DNA of 64,000 nt from Bacillota bacterium. Its GTDB lineage: Bacteria; Bacteroidota; Bacteroidia; Bacteroidales; Bacteroidaceae. The notes beneath the pieces were generated by a model. It saw nothing but the letters and a program-made list of their open reading frames with translations, was not told the origin of the DNA and ran no database searches. The stretch covers positions 87,108 to 151,107 of the forward strand of contig JAMPFD010000007.1 in NCBI GenBank assembly GCA_023664625.1. The letters are read 5' to 3'. This document shows positions 1 through 12,000 of this stretch, one piece after another. A program made the position numbers and the translations under genes. Position 1 is the stretch's first letter. Every line of letters begins with the position of its first letter.

Positions 1-3000
1 GCCCAGTCTGCTAAGAACTGCAACAACCTTGTCAATTTGACTTGCAGGAATATCGGCACGCAGTTGTCCTCGGTATGGATAGAAATTTCCGCCTGCAGCC
101 TTTAACAGGTCTGCATTCTCGTAATACTGAGCACCGTCCTTCTTACTCTTAGGAACGGTGAGGTAGTGCATATTAGACCAACTACCGCCCTCTATACGCA
201 CCTTACCATCACAGCTTGTGACGGTCTCGTATTGCTTGATTTGCTGCATACGGCTGCTTATAGGCGCACCGCTGGTTTTAAGCATTGATGCGTTCCACTT
301 GTCAGGCATAAGAATACCATCATGCACATTGCCGTCAATGTCCGTGTAGCTGATGAGCTGACCCGGATAACCGCCATGCTCATCTTGTGTGTCTGCAATA
401 GCCTGCAAGATGTTGCCGGTCATGATGAAACCTTGTTTGCGTGTCTCATTCGGTATCTGTGCATCCCAGTTGTCAAGAGTCGTCGAACGGGCAGAGTCCC
501 AATTATCATTGGTCATTTTGTCAATGCTTGTCAGGGCAGTGCCGTCTGATAACTTAACCTCAACACGTCTGCGCCCGTCAAGAGTAGCGAACACTGCAAA
601 CGTAGTGGATGCGGTTATCTTCTTGTCCTTTGTCTTGTATCCGCAGAAGATAGCAGGAGAAGCAAAATCGAACACCATTGATTCAAGCGTTTCAGGTACA
701 AGATAGGTTCCGCCAACCTCAAACATGTCCAATCGTCTCAATAATTGGTCGCTGTTTGAGTTCAGCCTTATCATGTTATCCTGATGCTTGGCTTCTACTC
801 GCTCGTTGGTATCAGTCGTAATACGAGCTATAGCCTCACTCTTTTCTTCGGCGGTGCGTTTCTGCTGACGGTTGATTTTCTCCGTCTGCTTGGCGATGTC
901 TTCCGCTGCTTTGGCTTTAGCCTTCTCGTATCGTTCATTTTCGGCTGCTATGCGTGCTTTATCCTCTCGGTGTATTGTGTCCTTGACTGATTGAAGATGC
1001 CCGTCTGCATTACCGTTGTTGATTTGAGATATAACCTTTTTAACCTCTTCGGCTTTCATCGGTTTTCTCAAAACATCCATCTCTACTTTTTCTACATAGG
1101 AGTTACGGGCAAACGGATTGCTGCCATTAGGGTCAATGCCTTCTGACGACACTCTTTTATCCAATGTGGTCGCACGAAGTGGCATGACAGATATTTTAAG
1201 GTCATTGCTGCCTGTATCGTTGAGATACTTAATCAGCTCGTTGTAGCGCCTTACTACATCGTCATAGAACTCTTCTTGCTCCTTTGTACTAAGCAATGCC
1301 ACATAGCCTGTAACCTTACGGGCATCATCTTCTTGTGGCTTGTATTCATCCAGTTCACTTGCCTGTACTCGTCCTGCTCCTGCACCTGCTTTCTTCAAGG
1401 GTGTACACATCTTTTCGTACACATCTACATTGTCTCGCAGATACTCCACGACAACCTGACTACCATACTTGTTCAGCAGGTCGGGTGCTTCAACCTCGTT
1501 GCTATCGCTGTCCTGCGATGTGGTCGTATTGGCATTCAGTGATTTCAGTTTGGTTGATAGCATCATCAAGAAACGGTTCTCTGCAGGAACAGGCAAACCG
1601 AGGTTGATATAATATCCTCTGTGGACCTGTCCTGTACGGTCGATGCGTCCAATCATCTGCATGTAGTCGTTGATGTCACTCAACGGCTGTGCAATAATCA
1701 TTGTGCGTTGACGCTGGTCGCTAAATCTCTCCGATGCATGCAAGCTAATACCAGTAGAAGCAGACTTGTTGAGAATAAGCACATCAAGAGTTCCATCGTT
1801 AAACTCTCTCTGCATCTTCTTTTTGTCCTTGTCGGTTCTGCGTTTTACAACGACTTCGCCTTTGGCATTGCGCTCAACATACATATTGCGCCCAGTCAAT
1901 TCACCTACCTTGTAGCCTTTCTCATGAAGACGCTCAATGATGGCATCAAGCGGACTGATGAAGATACCGCTGGTGCTTTCACTAATGAACTGCTGCAACT
2001 CGTAGTATGCTTTCTCTCCAGCTTCACCTAACTGCTTAGGGGTGTAGTAGGCATGGCTTTCATTGCCGTCCTCGTCCTTTACGGTGTACTGCATGACGGA
2101 ATCAAGTCCTTTCAGCAAACTTGCACTAAATGTAGGCTCGGCAATGACATCACCAGCCGAATAATCCTTGATAGTGCTTTCCATCGTACTCTCCAGCGCA
2201 ATGACAGGGTGACGACCTGCATTGATTTCAGCTTCTACCTCATCTGCGATAGCATCAACTTTCAGAGCCAACATCAACTGCTTGGTGTAGTTGTATGTCT
2301 TGCTTGCGAACGGAACATTCTCAACGCCCATCTTGTCAGTACCTCGCTTAACACCTGCACTTTCTGCGGTGATAGCAAGTTCCATGTCAAGCTCTTCAAT
2401 CTTTGGCTTAACATAGTTCTCCTGAAATTTGATGATAGCATTAAACGCTGCAATAGTCTTGTCGTAGTTTTCTCTTGCACGTTTAATGGTTGCAGGGTCG
2501 TTGATAGTCTTCCAGTCAGTCTTGACATCGCTCATATCTCGCTCACGACGAACCATCTGACCTGCATTAGTAAGCTCACGGCTCATAATCTCCTGCAAGG
2601 TTACACCTCCCTTTTCGATGATACCAATCATCTTGTCGGGTTCTACCTTTGCTTGGCTCATGGCTGTGCGGATTGCATACAACGGCATTGTATCAGGACG
2701 CTTTGCAAAGGTAGCACTTGCGAATGTTGCAGCCTTTGCCGAGCGGAGAATACTTTGCAGGTATGCGCCTGTGTTGCTTGAACCTGCTGCCGTGTGACTC
2801 TCGTCAAGGAACAGGTAATTATCGTTAGCAATAGTACGCAAAAATGTTGCTTTCGGAGTAGCTTTACCCTCTTTGGAAGCCTTGCTCTTCTTCACTCGTG
2901 CGCCACGCTTCTTTGCTGCTTCTTCCAACTCCTGCTGGCTGATAGCATCACCTGTATTTACCTGCGAATAGGTCAGCACTGCAAAGTCATATTCATCTGG

Positions 3001-6000
3001 CAATTCAACCGATGCTAAGACCTTAGCCATTTCCTTTTGAGAAAGAGGCTTATGCACTGCATTTCCTTTTGCATCAACCATTGCACCGTCTGAGTTGAAG
3101 ATAAACGGTTTTAAGTCTCCGCTACCGACATCTACCAAATCACGGTAAATGTCCGAAAACAAATCAGCCTTTTGGGTAATGAATACAGGTTTCTCGCCAC
3201 GCATAACAGCCCATCGGATAAGGGCTGCCATCTGGCGACCTTTACCGACACCTGTTTGGTCTCCAATAATCAAAGCCTGTCCTTTCTTCATCTGATAGAT
3301 AGCCATTGCAACACTATCCATCTGCTCTGCAGCAAGTGCGGCATGTGCGTCTTCGATGGTTGCATAGCCAAGTTCGTTCTTGATGAACTCGTCTATACTG
3401 CCATACTCTTGCTCTATCTGTGACAGAACATTATCCATTGCCTCCACCATAGCAGCAGGGGCAACGCTATTAAGACTGAACGCACCGTTATGAGGGCGAT
3501 AAGATAACTTTTCCTCTGTGAGTGTTCGTTTCTTTTGCTCAGTCTTTAATCCCACTCTGTTCGGGGAAACTCCCACTCCAGCCACTCGCTTAGTGTCAGG
3601 TTCGTTGCTTCGTCCGCTGTCTCCTCGCTCACTTCTTGTAGGGGTGTTCCTATCTTCACCATTTCCAGTATTCTCTCTACGTTCTCCTCGTAGAACTCCC
3701 TCGCTCTGCTTTGGGCTTTGTTCCACGTTGGTGCGCTCTCCTCGTTCTCCTCGTCTGCTTGTATCATCTTTGCGAGATTGTTCACGATGTCCCTCTCCGT
3801 CAGTTCTCCCTGATGGTTGGTTATTGACAGGTGCAGACTTCCTTTCTCTGCTGCGTAATATTTCTGTGCCATTTGTCTTTTCGTTAGAATTTAATACTTC
3901 GTTCAATATCTCGTACAAGTCTTCAAAGCTTTCTGCCTTGCGTAATGCCTTGCTTTGCACAGGTGGATAGATAGCTGTCTGCGCTCTTTCCTCCTCGCTT
4001 CTACGACCGTTAATCAGTATCATGCGAGTAGGGAAAGTTGTACCCTGCTTGGCATACAGCTTGCCGTCCATATTAATAACGCCACTAACATTGTAATGGT
4101 CATACAGATATGTGAAGAAAGGTTTCAATCCCTTTAGTCCACCGTTGCTTGCATACTCCATGTTACCACCGATGATTATTGCTGCTCTGCCCTCGTCTTT
4201 CATGCTGGCAAGAGCGTTCAAGGTAATTTGTGGGTCAAGTCCGGGTATCATCTTACCATCATACTCAACCGCCTCACGCTTGCCGAAAGGAGGATTGGCA
4301 ATCACGGCATCATACTTCTCGTCACCCTCGAACGGCTCTGTTGCGTCCTGCTGGGTAACTTGTGCAAAACCTTGTTCACGCAAATTGTCAAGTCTTGTTT
4401 CGTCCAGTTCGTTGACATGTACCTGTTTTACAGGAATTGTGAATACCAACATTCCGTTTCCTGCTGTTGGTTCAAGAACCTGCGCAGATGGCTGTGACTC
4501 CATTGCAAAGCGGTCAGCTATCCAAGACATCGGAAGCGGTGTTGAATACTGTTGCATTTTGATGCGGTTACTGCTTCGGGCTGCAATAGTCGGCTGCATA
4601 TCATACAGCTTGCAAACGAGGTCGTAACTCTCACGGCTGTCTCTGCCATATTTGGCAATAACCTTTCGTGCAGCTCTAACCAATCCGTCCTCTACAAGCT
4701 CCTGCAAAAGAATATCGGTCCGTCCATCATTGTCCACTTCCATACCCAACTCACTTGCACGCTTACGCAAGTCTATGATGCTGCGGTATGGCTTTGTGTC
4801 CGTATCAAGAGCCGAAAGCATATCATCCTTAACGGCAAGTGCAAACTTACGCTGTATACTTGCATCAACAGGAACAGGAGTTGCGTTCTCTTCGCTGTTC
4901 TGTTGTTCTGTTGCTTCCGCTTCGTCTGTGCCGCCAAACAAATCAGCGATTAACGTCTGTGAAGATACCTGTTTTTTCTTAGGTTTAGGTTCTTCTTTGA
5001 CGGATTCTTCTGTACTTGGTTTAATTTGGCTGAATTTAGCAGCCTCATACATTATAGGCGCATTGCCTGTGTCAAGTGTCACATCAACACCACCGCCAAA
5101 ATCAACGATGGTTGCTTCTTCCCACTTGTTCTTGCCGTCATTGCGCTTGAAAAGCACCTTGTCACCAACCTTGAAACCATGAGTATCGGTTTCCTTCTGT
5201 TTTTTAGATTCGGCAAGTTGCTTCTCAACTTCTGGAGTAACAGTGTAAGGAAACTCGTCACGTTCTGCCATAGCCTCAAACTCTTTCATACGCACTTCCG
5301 CTGTTGACTCCGCTTTCTGAATGTATGGTTTTACATCAGAAGACACTCTGCGCAAGAGTTCTGCGTAGGTTAGGATATTATCATCAATGAGATGCGACGG
5401 AATCCAAATATTTTCACTGCGCTTTGCGTCTTGTCCTTCAACACGATACATAAAGCGTGTCATCATGAGATTGTCGCCTGCGAATGTCCGCAAACCACGT
5501 TCTGATGATGGCTCAAGCACAATGTTCATGTAAAGTTCACTACCCTCAGAGAGTGGCAAACGTATAACTATGTCGCCACCTGCAGGAGCTATATTCGCAG
5601 TCACGACATTCTTACGCTTGCTTCTGTTCGCTGTTGTGGCACCTGTCACTTTGTCAATATTCAGACCGAGGTCGGCTACTAACTGCTTAGCGAGCTTGAC
5701 AGCATCGGCAACAGCTTTCTTCTCTGCGTTATGCATGTACCCGTTGGCTTCGTTGAAATCATTTTCCACTGGGTCGGCTTCATAGTAGCCTAATAGTGCC
5801 AGTTGGTCATTTACCTTAGCAAGAGCCTCGTCTATCTGTTCGGCAGCTCGGTTAAGTTCTTTTGTGTCTTTTGAAGTTTCTGCAACACTTTCTGCTTTGC
5901 TTGCAACAGATGCTGCTTTTTTTGCAATAGTTTCTGTATCTGCTTTTGTTTGTTCATTCTTTTGTCTCCTTTCTGTATTACGTTGGTTGGTTATTGCTTC

Positions 6001-9000
6001 CTTTGCCTCGGTTGCCTGTTCCTCGGCTTCACTCTCAGCTACAACCATTTCAGCAGTAGCCAGAGCGTTGATTGATGCCTTGTCGAAGTTGGCGACATCA
6101 AACTTTGCCACATCATCGTAGCTGTCCATGCTATTAGCCAGTTCCTGTGCCTCTGGCAGGTCACGCACAGCATTGTAGAATGATTTGAGGTAAGGACGAA
6201 TAGCATCGCCCAAATCCTCAATCATCGCCTTGGCATACTGAGCAAACTTTCTTGCACCGCCCTCAATGTGATATACCGCCATTTCTGTACCGATAGCAAG
6301 CATTTCAGGGTCAATACCCATATTGAGTTGGTTCATCTTTGCCAGCATACGCTTCTTCAACTGCTCGTAACGCTCATTGGTCACAAGTTTGTGTATATCG
6401 TCTGCTGGGGCTTCCTGCTTGTCAGATGTAGCACCCTGAGTTGCCTCGGCTTTTTCTATACCACTGGTTTCCTTGACATCGTTCAATGACAGAGGAGCAG
6501 CATCTTCAAGGCTTTCTCCGCTTTCGTCCATAACGGCATCAGCCAATTTCTGTGCATCCTCGGTAGTGCGCATCATAAAACCACCTTTCTCTTTGTCATA
6601 CCAGCCTTTCAACTCCTTAGCAAGTGTCTTAGCGTTACGTACTTCGTCCTTGGATAGTTCGCGGTCGAATTTCACAAGCTGCATGTCAAGAACCTTCCCA
6701 CGCTTGGTTGTGTACTGCGCTGGCTCAACGGAGTACCCCGACTTGTTTGTGCTGCCGGCTTCTTCCTCTATTGGAGTTGCATGGTCACTCAACTTTGTTT
6801 CCCCCTTAGTGTTCAAAGCACCAAACAGGTTCTCAACATTCACTTTTGCCACTGCTGACTTCTCCTGTTTGTCCTCCTTTGATGTTGTAGCAGTGACTTC
6901 TGCCTTGCTGAAACGTGGGTTGTTGTCGGCATTGAATGTCGTTGAGGCTGTTTCGTTACCGCTGCTGTCAAGTTCGGCAATAGTGCATAAGCCTGTCTTT
7001 GTGAACTTCTTGATACGATACAGCCTGTTGGTGTAGTAGTCACGCACAACATCGCCAACCTTGAAATTGCTAAGGTTTTGCTTCTGCTCTGCCTCCAGTT
7101 TTTTCTTTACATCGCTGTACTCTACAAAAGGTTTTGTCTTGCGGTGGCTGCTGTCAATCCACTTTTCAAAGTCCTCCAAGTTTGCTGGAGTGTTCATAAT
7201 CTTGTGAGTATTCTCCCAGCCCTTTTCATAGTTGCTCAAATAAGCAGCATAGGCATCCTCAGCATTGTTGAAGCCAAACATTACCTTATGCTCATCAAAA
7301 GAACCGTCCTCATTGTACTGGTCAATCACGAATACCTTTCGTCCGTCCCAACTATCAATGTTATCAGCGAGGAACACATCTATATGGTCTCCGTCCACAC
7401 CCTCAGTACCCCGAATGTAACCATAGGTGTTGTGCATTTCGGTCTCCCACTTGTTGCCGTTGGCATCTACGCCACTGCGCACAGAGCCTTTAGGGTTCTC
7501 TATTGTTACATCAAAAGCCCCAATCTGCACATGACCTTTCTTGTAGTTACCTGCTTCTTTCTGCTTCTTGGTAGGATTTTGTTCTGTTTTTGCCTCAGCC
7601 TGCGCAATTTTTTCGCCTAACTCGCTTGTTTTACGAGAATTATTTGTAACTTTGCCGGCAGAAGAAACAGAAACGGTTGGCTTACCGTTGGGTTCATCAG
7701 ATGACATGCCGCCCTGCTCATCTTTTGAAAGCGAAGAGCCATCTGAAACGGCATTGTTCGGTTGCTGAGGTTCGGTCTTAGCGACCGTTTCTTTTTTATT
7801 GGAGTACCCTTTGCGGAAAATGCCTGCACTATTGACATTCCAATATGAGCCATCTTTGGACAACTCCACAAAGAGTGTGTTATCATGCTTGTCTGTAACT
7901 TGAAGAAGGTATGTTGGTGAATTTATTCCTTCTCTACGCTTTCCAACTCTGATGTTCTCTTCATCGTAATTTTCTGCAACATAGCTAACAAACTCTTCAA
8001 CAGACGAGAATCCTGCTGCTCTTATCTGTTTCCCATGATTAGCTTCGATATGTCTCAAACCATACCCTTTGCCATTCTCGTCTTGAAAACCAGAACTGAG
8101 TTTTATTGGAGCTGCTGTTAGTCCTGTATTCTCATCAATAGTGCCAAATTCATATTTCCCTTTAGGGGATCTAACAAATGGAATTCCGTTTTCATCTATT
8201 TCTCCGGTCTCGTCCAAACCACCTTGCCGTTCTGCAAGATGTCCCATATTTCCTCGTCTGTCAACGTTCCGTAGTCTTTCACCTCCATTGTTGGTTGCGG
8301 TTTCGTCCTGTCCGCTACCGCTTTCAGTTCCTCCTGCACGGTCGGCTGTCCCATTTCCGTCCTCACTTCGTTCTCCTGCCTCAGAAGCTCCCCGGCTTCC
8401 TTGTCCGTCTTGGCTTGCTGTACTATCGCCAGCCAGTACATTGTTTCGTTGTTGTCCATTATAATCTATGTTTAATGTTTCTTTAATTGCCTGTGCGAGA
8501 CTTCTCGGTGTGTTGTCCGGCTTCTCAAACAGAGTCTCTTCCTGTGTGCCTTGGATAAGGTCGAACATTTTGTTAAAGGTAGCCTGTATCAGTGATTGGC
8601 TTTCGCCCTTATACAACGCTGCAAGGTTCAGGGCAAAGTTACTGAAATACTCGGCAGGTAGATAGCTTTCGCCTGTAACATCGTCCATCTGGTACTGCCT
8701 CTTCCAGCCCTCTATCGCCAAACGTACATCCTTGTAGTTTTTTGCTTCAACAAACGTTGCATCTTGCATAAGTGCATAGAAAGCCCTGATTGAGTTCTGT
8801 ATCTCCTCAACCATTCTTTCTGCATTCGGACTATCATAGTCCCTGTATGCTGTTGCAAGGATAGTCTTTTGTGCCTTTGCAGGAAGAGTATTGAACATTT
8901 CTTCAAGTCGGGTACTGCCACCTTTGAAGATGCTCTGATACATGATTCCTTTCAAGTCGTTCTTTGCCTCGGCTGTAAGGTTACCCTTGCTGTCAAATGC

Positions 9001-12000
9001 GCTCTGATATTGTGTCGGAGTGATGTAGCCTTTGCCACTCATCCATTTCAATACATCTACTCCGTTGGTGTCTACAAGACCGGAGAAAGAGGTTTCATCG
9101 TCAGCCGAACGCAACAGCAGGTTGGCAAACGAACCCATGTTGCCGCCAATCTTCTGCACGGCATTCTTCGGCTTGATACGTTCTGTACCGCCACTCTCGG
9201 TGTCCTGAGCTACGAACTGACCCAACTCAATAGCTTTGTTGTCGTCCACATCAAGCATATTAACCAATACAGGGCGTTCCATCGCCTCAATGTCGGCTGG
9301 ATCCAAACCGAACTCTTCGGCATGGTCGGTCAGGTACTGCTTGTATTTGGTTGCCTGCTCCGGTTCGCTTTGCCACATCTGTCTCAGTGCATCGCTTCTG
9401 TTGTTGCCCTGTATGACCTCGCCACGGCTGTTTACGGTTGGTGCGCCTGTGTACGCTGTCACGGAAGATGTAATCTCTTCCGGACGCATATTGGCTGCTA
9501 TCTTGCGTGAAGACATCTTGCTGGCGTCATCATTGCGCTCCTTTGGCTGTGCCTCATCAATGAAATGGAGAGGATTGCGTACTCCTCCTACATGACTCGG
9601 CTGTAACTGGTCCGCATTTATCAACGCAACACTGCCGTCTGCAATGTCGCTATCGCTGAAACGTACCTGCACATTCTTACCTTTCTTTGCTCCAAGAGGC
9701 TGCTGCCGGTCTATCTTCGTGCCGGTTACTCGCCTGTAACCTCTTGCACGTGCGTCCTGTGGCTTGTCGTCCACCATGTCAGGCACACCGTTCAGGGCTT
9801 CACGCTCTATGCGCTCGGCTTCCTCACGCTCGGCACGGAGCTTTTCTTCCTCTGCTCTACGGATAGCGGCTTGCTCTTCGGCTTCCTTTCTTCTGGCAAG
9901 GTCGGCTTCCTGCTTTCTGCGCTGTGATGTACCTGCAATCTTCTTCCATACAGACACAACATCTTGTGCTGCAGAAATAGCTGCTTTGCGCTCTTTCTCT
10001 GCTGCAATCTTATCAGCGATAGTTACACCGCCTTTAGGCTTTGCCTTTTCCAGCTTCTTCAACTCGGCTTCTTTGTCAGCAAGCATGGCGTCTGCCACGG
10101 ATTGGGCAATAGCCTCATCCCCCTCAGTCTGCTCAACAATGGCATCCCAAGCGGTATCACTGTCAGTTTGCTCATAGATTGGCTGTCCTTGCTCGTCCTT
10201 TGGAATACGCTCTAAGGCGGTATGTTGCGGTGCCGTTAGAATATTTTCTTCTACAATGTTACCATTTTCAGGAATATTTTTAGTATCATTGTTATCTGTT
10301 TCTGTACTCTCTGCGACCTCAGCAGATTCAGGAACGATAATAGGCTGCTCGATAACCTCACCGTTATGCTCCACCAACATATCGTCCAGCTCGTCACGTG
10401 AGAAGAGGTTGACTCGGAAGCCATTGATAGGGTCTTCTGTGTAAACCTCATACTTGCCATCGTCATCAACATCGGCACTGATGCTTCCACGGACAGAATT
10501 TCCGTTTTCGTCACGCAATGTTACCTCATCATTCAAGGCATACTGCGGACGTGTTGCTTCCTGTTCGGTTGCTTTTACCTGTGCATTTTCTATGGCTCTC
10601 TGCTCTTCAAATTGGGCTACACGAGCCATATTTGCAGCATCAACCATTTCTTGAAGAGCGGATACAGGAATAGGAACAACATTAGTGTTATCCATAGACA
10701 CGTTTACCGTTCCGTCCCCATTATCCACAACACCATCAGCGTTAGGCGTAATAGTTACACTCGCCTGTCTGCCGTCCTCGTCCACAACATCGAAAGTGTT
10801 TCCTGCCTCCAGAGTGATTGTACCGTCAATCTCGTTGGCAAATTTCTGTGCTGCTGACTCAACGATAACGGACTCAGCTTCTGCTTTCGCCTGATTTGGG
10901 TCTATGGCTTCATCAACACTAAATACAGCATCGGGGGCAACTTGTTCAAGTTCGTCTGTCTCTGCATCACGAACAATGATGCTTTGGTCGGAAGCCTGTA
11001 AGTCCACGCCTGTGCCATCTGGATATGTCACAACATTACCACTGACAATATAGACCTTACGGTCGTCCTGCTTCATCGTTGCGCCCTGTATCATACCTGT
11101 ATCGGTATTTACACGGGCATCAACCATTGCATTACTGTTCTCCACCTCGGCATCAACATCGTCATGAATACGCTGCTTCATGCCGTCATACACCTGTTTG
11201 GTATTCAGATAGTCATTGACAGCATCTCTCTGCTCGTCCGTCCACTCGGTGTTGTCAGCTTGAGCAACTCCATCGTCCCAATTATCTATCATCTGCAAAT
11301 CCTCTGAGGTGAGGGCTTGCTCAACACGCTGACGTTGATACTCCAGCATATTCTTTGCATCGTTGCGTTCCTGTGAAGATGTCGCCTCGTAGCCATTCAG
11401 GTAGGATTCATTAAGCTGTTGCTTGTTTGGGTCCTGTTCACCACCACGAGACTGTGCCATGCTTGCAAGGTTGTAGCCTCGCATAATCATAGAGCGTTCC
11501 ATATAGTCAAGAACCGCTGCCTTTTCCTTATCAGTGAAGTCTTTATCATTGACAATAGCCTCTGCAACGTCACCGAAATTTTCGTTGGTTGTGAGGTCAA
11601 GCGTAGCTTTCAACGGCTCCCATATATCTTTGCCGAGCAATTCGCCTACACGAGCATCGGATTTGTTCACACCGTGACGCATAGAAGCGTACTGTACAGC
11701 GTTGAAAGTGTGCTTTGCCGCACCCATCAGACCCATAGACAGAGCCATACCGCCCCATATATCACCATGAAAGTCCTTTGTAGCAAGCAGATTAGTGCGT
11801 GTGCCGTCAGGGGTTTGCACATAGGCATCGTCCAGATTGAGCATAGTGCGCCACAATTGACCGTAATATTCCTCGGCAACCTCACCAACATAGTCACTGA
11901 CACCCATCTTGTTGAACATCTGCTGTGTCTGTCCCATGATACCGCCCAGTGCCTGTGCGTCAGCTTTAGCCAAAACACCGCTCAAACGCTTTGCGCCTAC

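Noticed and set aside
2274-2528. 84-codon minus-strand frame in the same register as the nested candidates
   Set aside because: It overlaps the conserved helicase domain, where the main frame is clearly constrained, and reads as a basic, Ser/Thr/Leu-rich shadow.
2053-2781. 242-codon plus-strand open frame in the mobile region
   Set aside because: It lies opposite the helicase domain of the giant protein and has Cys/His/Leu-rich shadow composition without domains.
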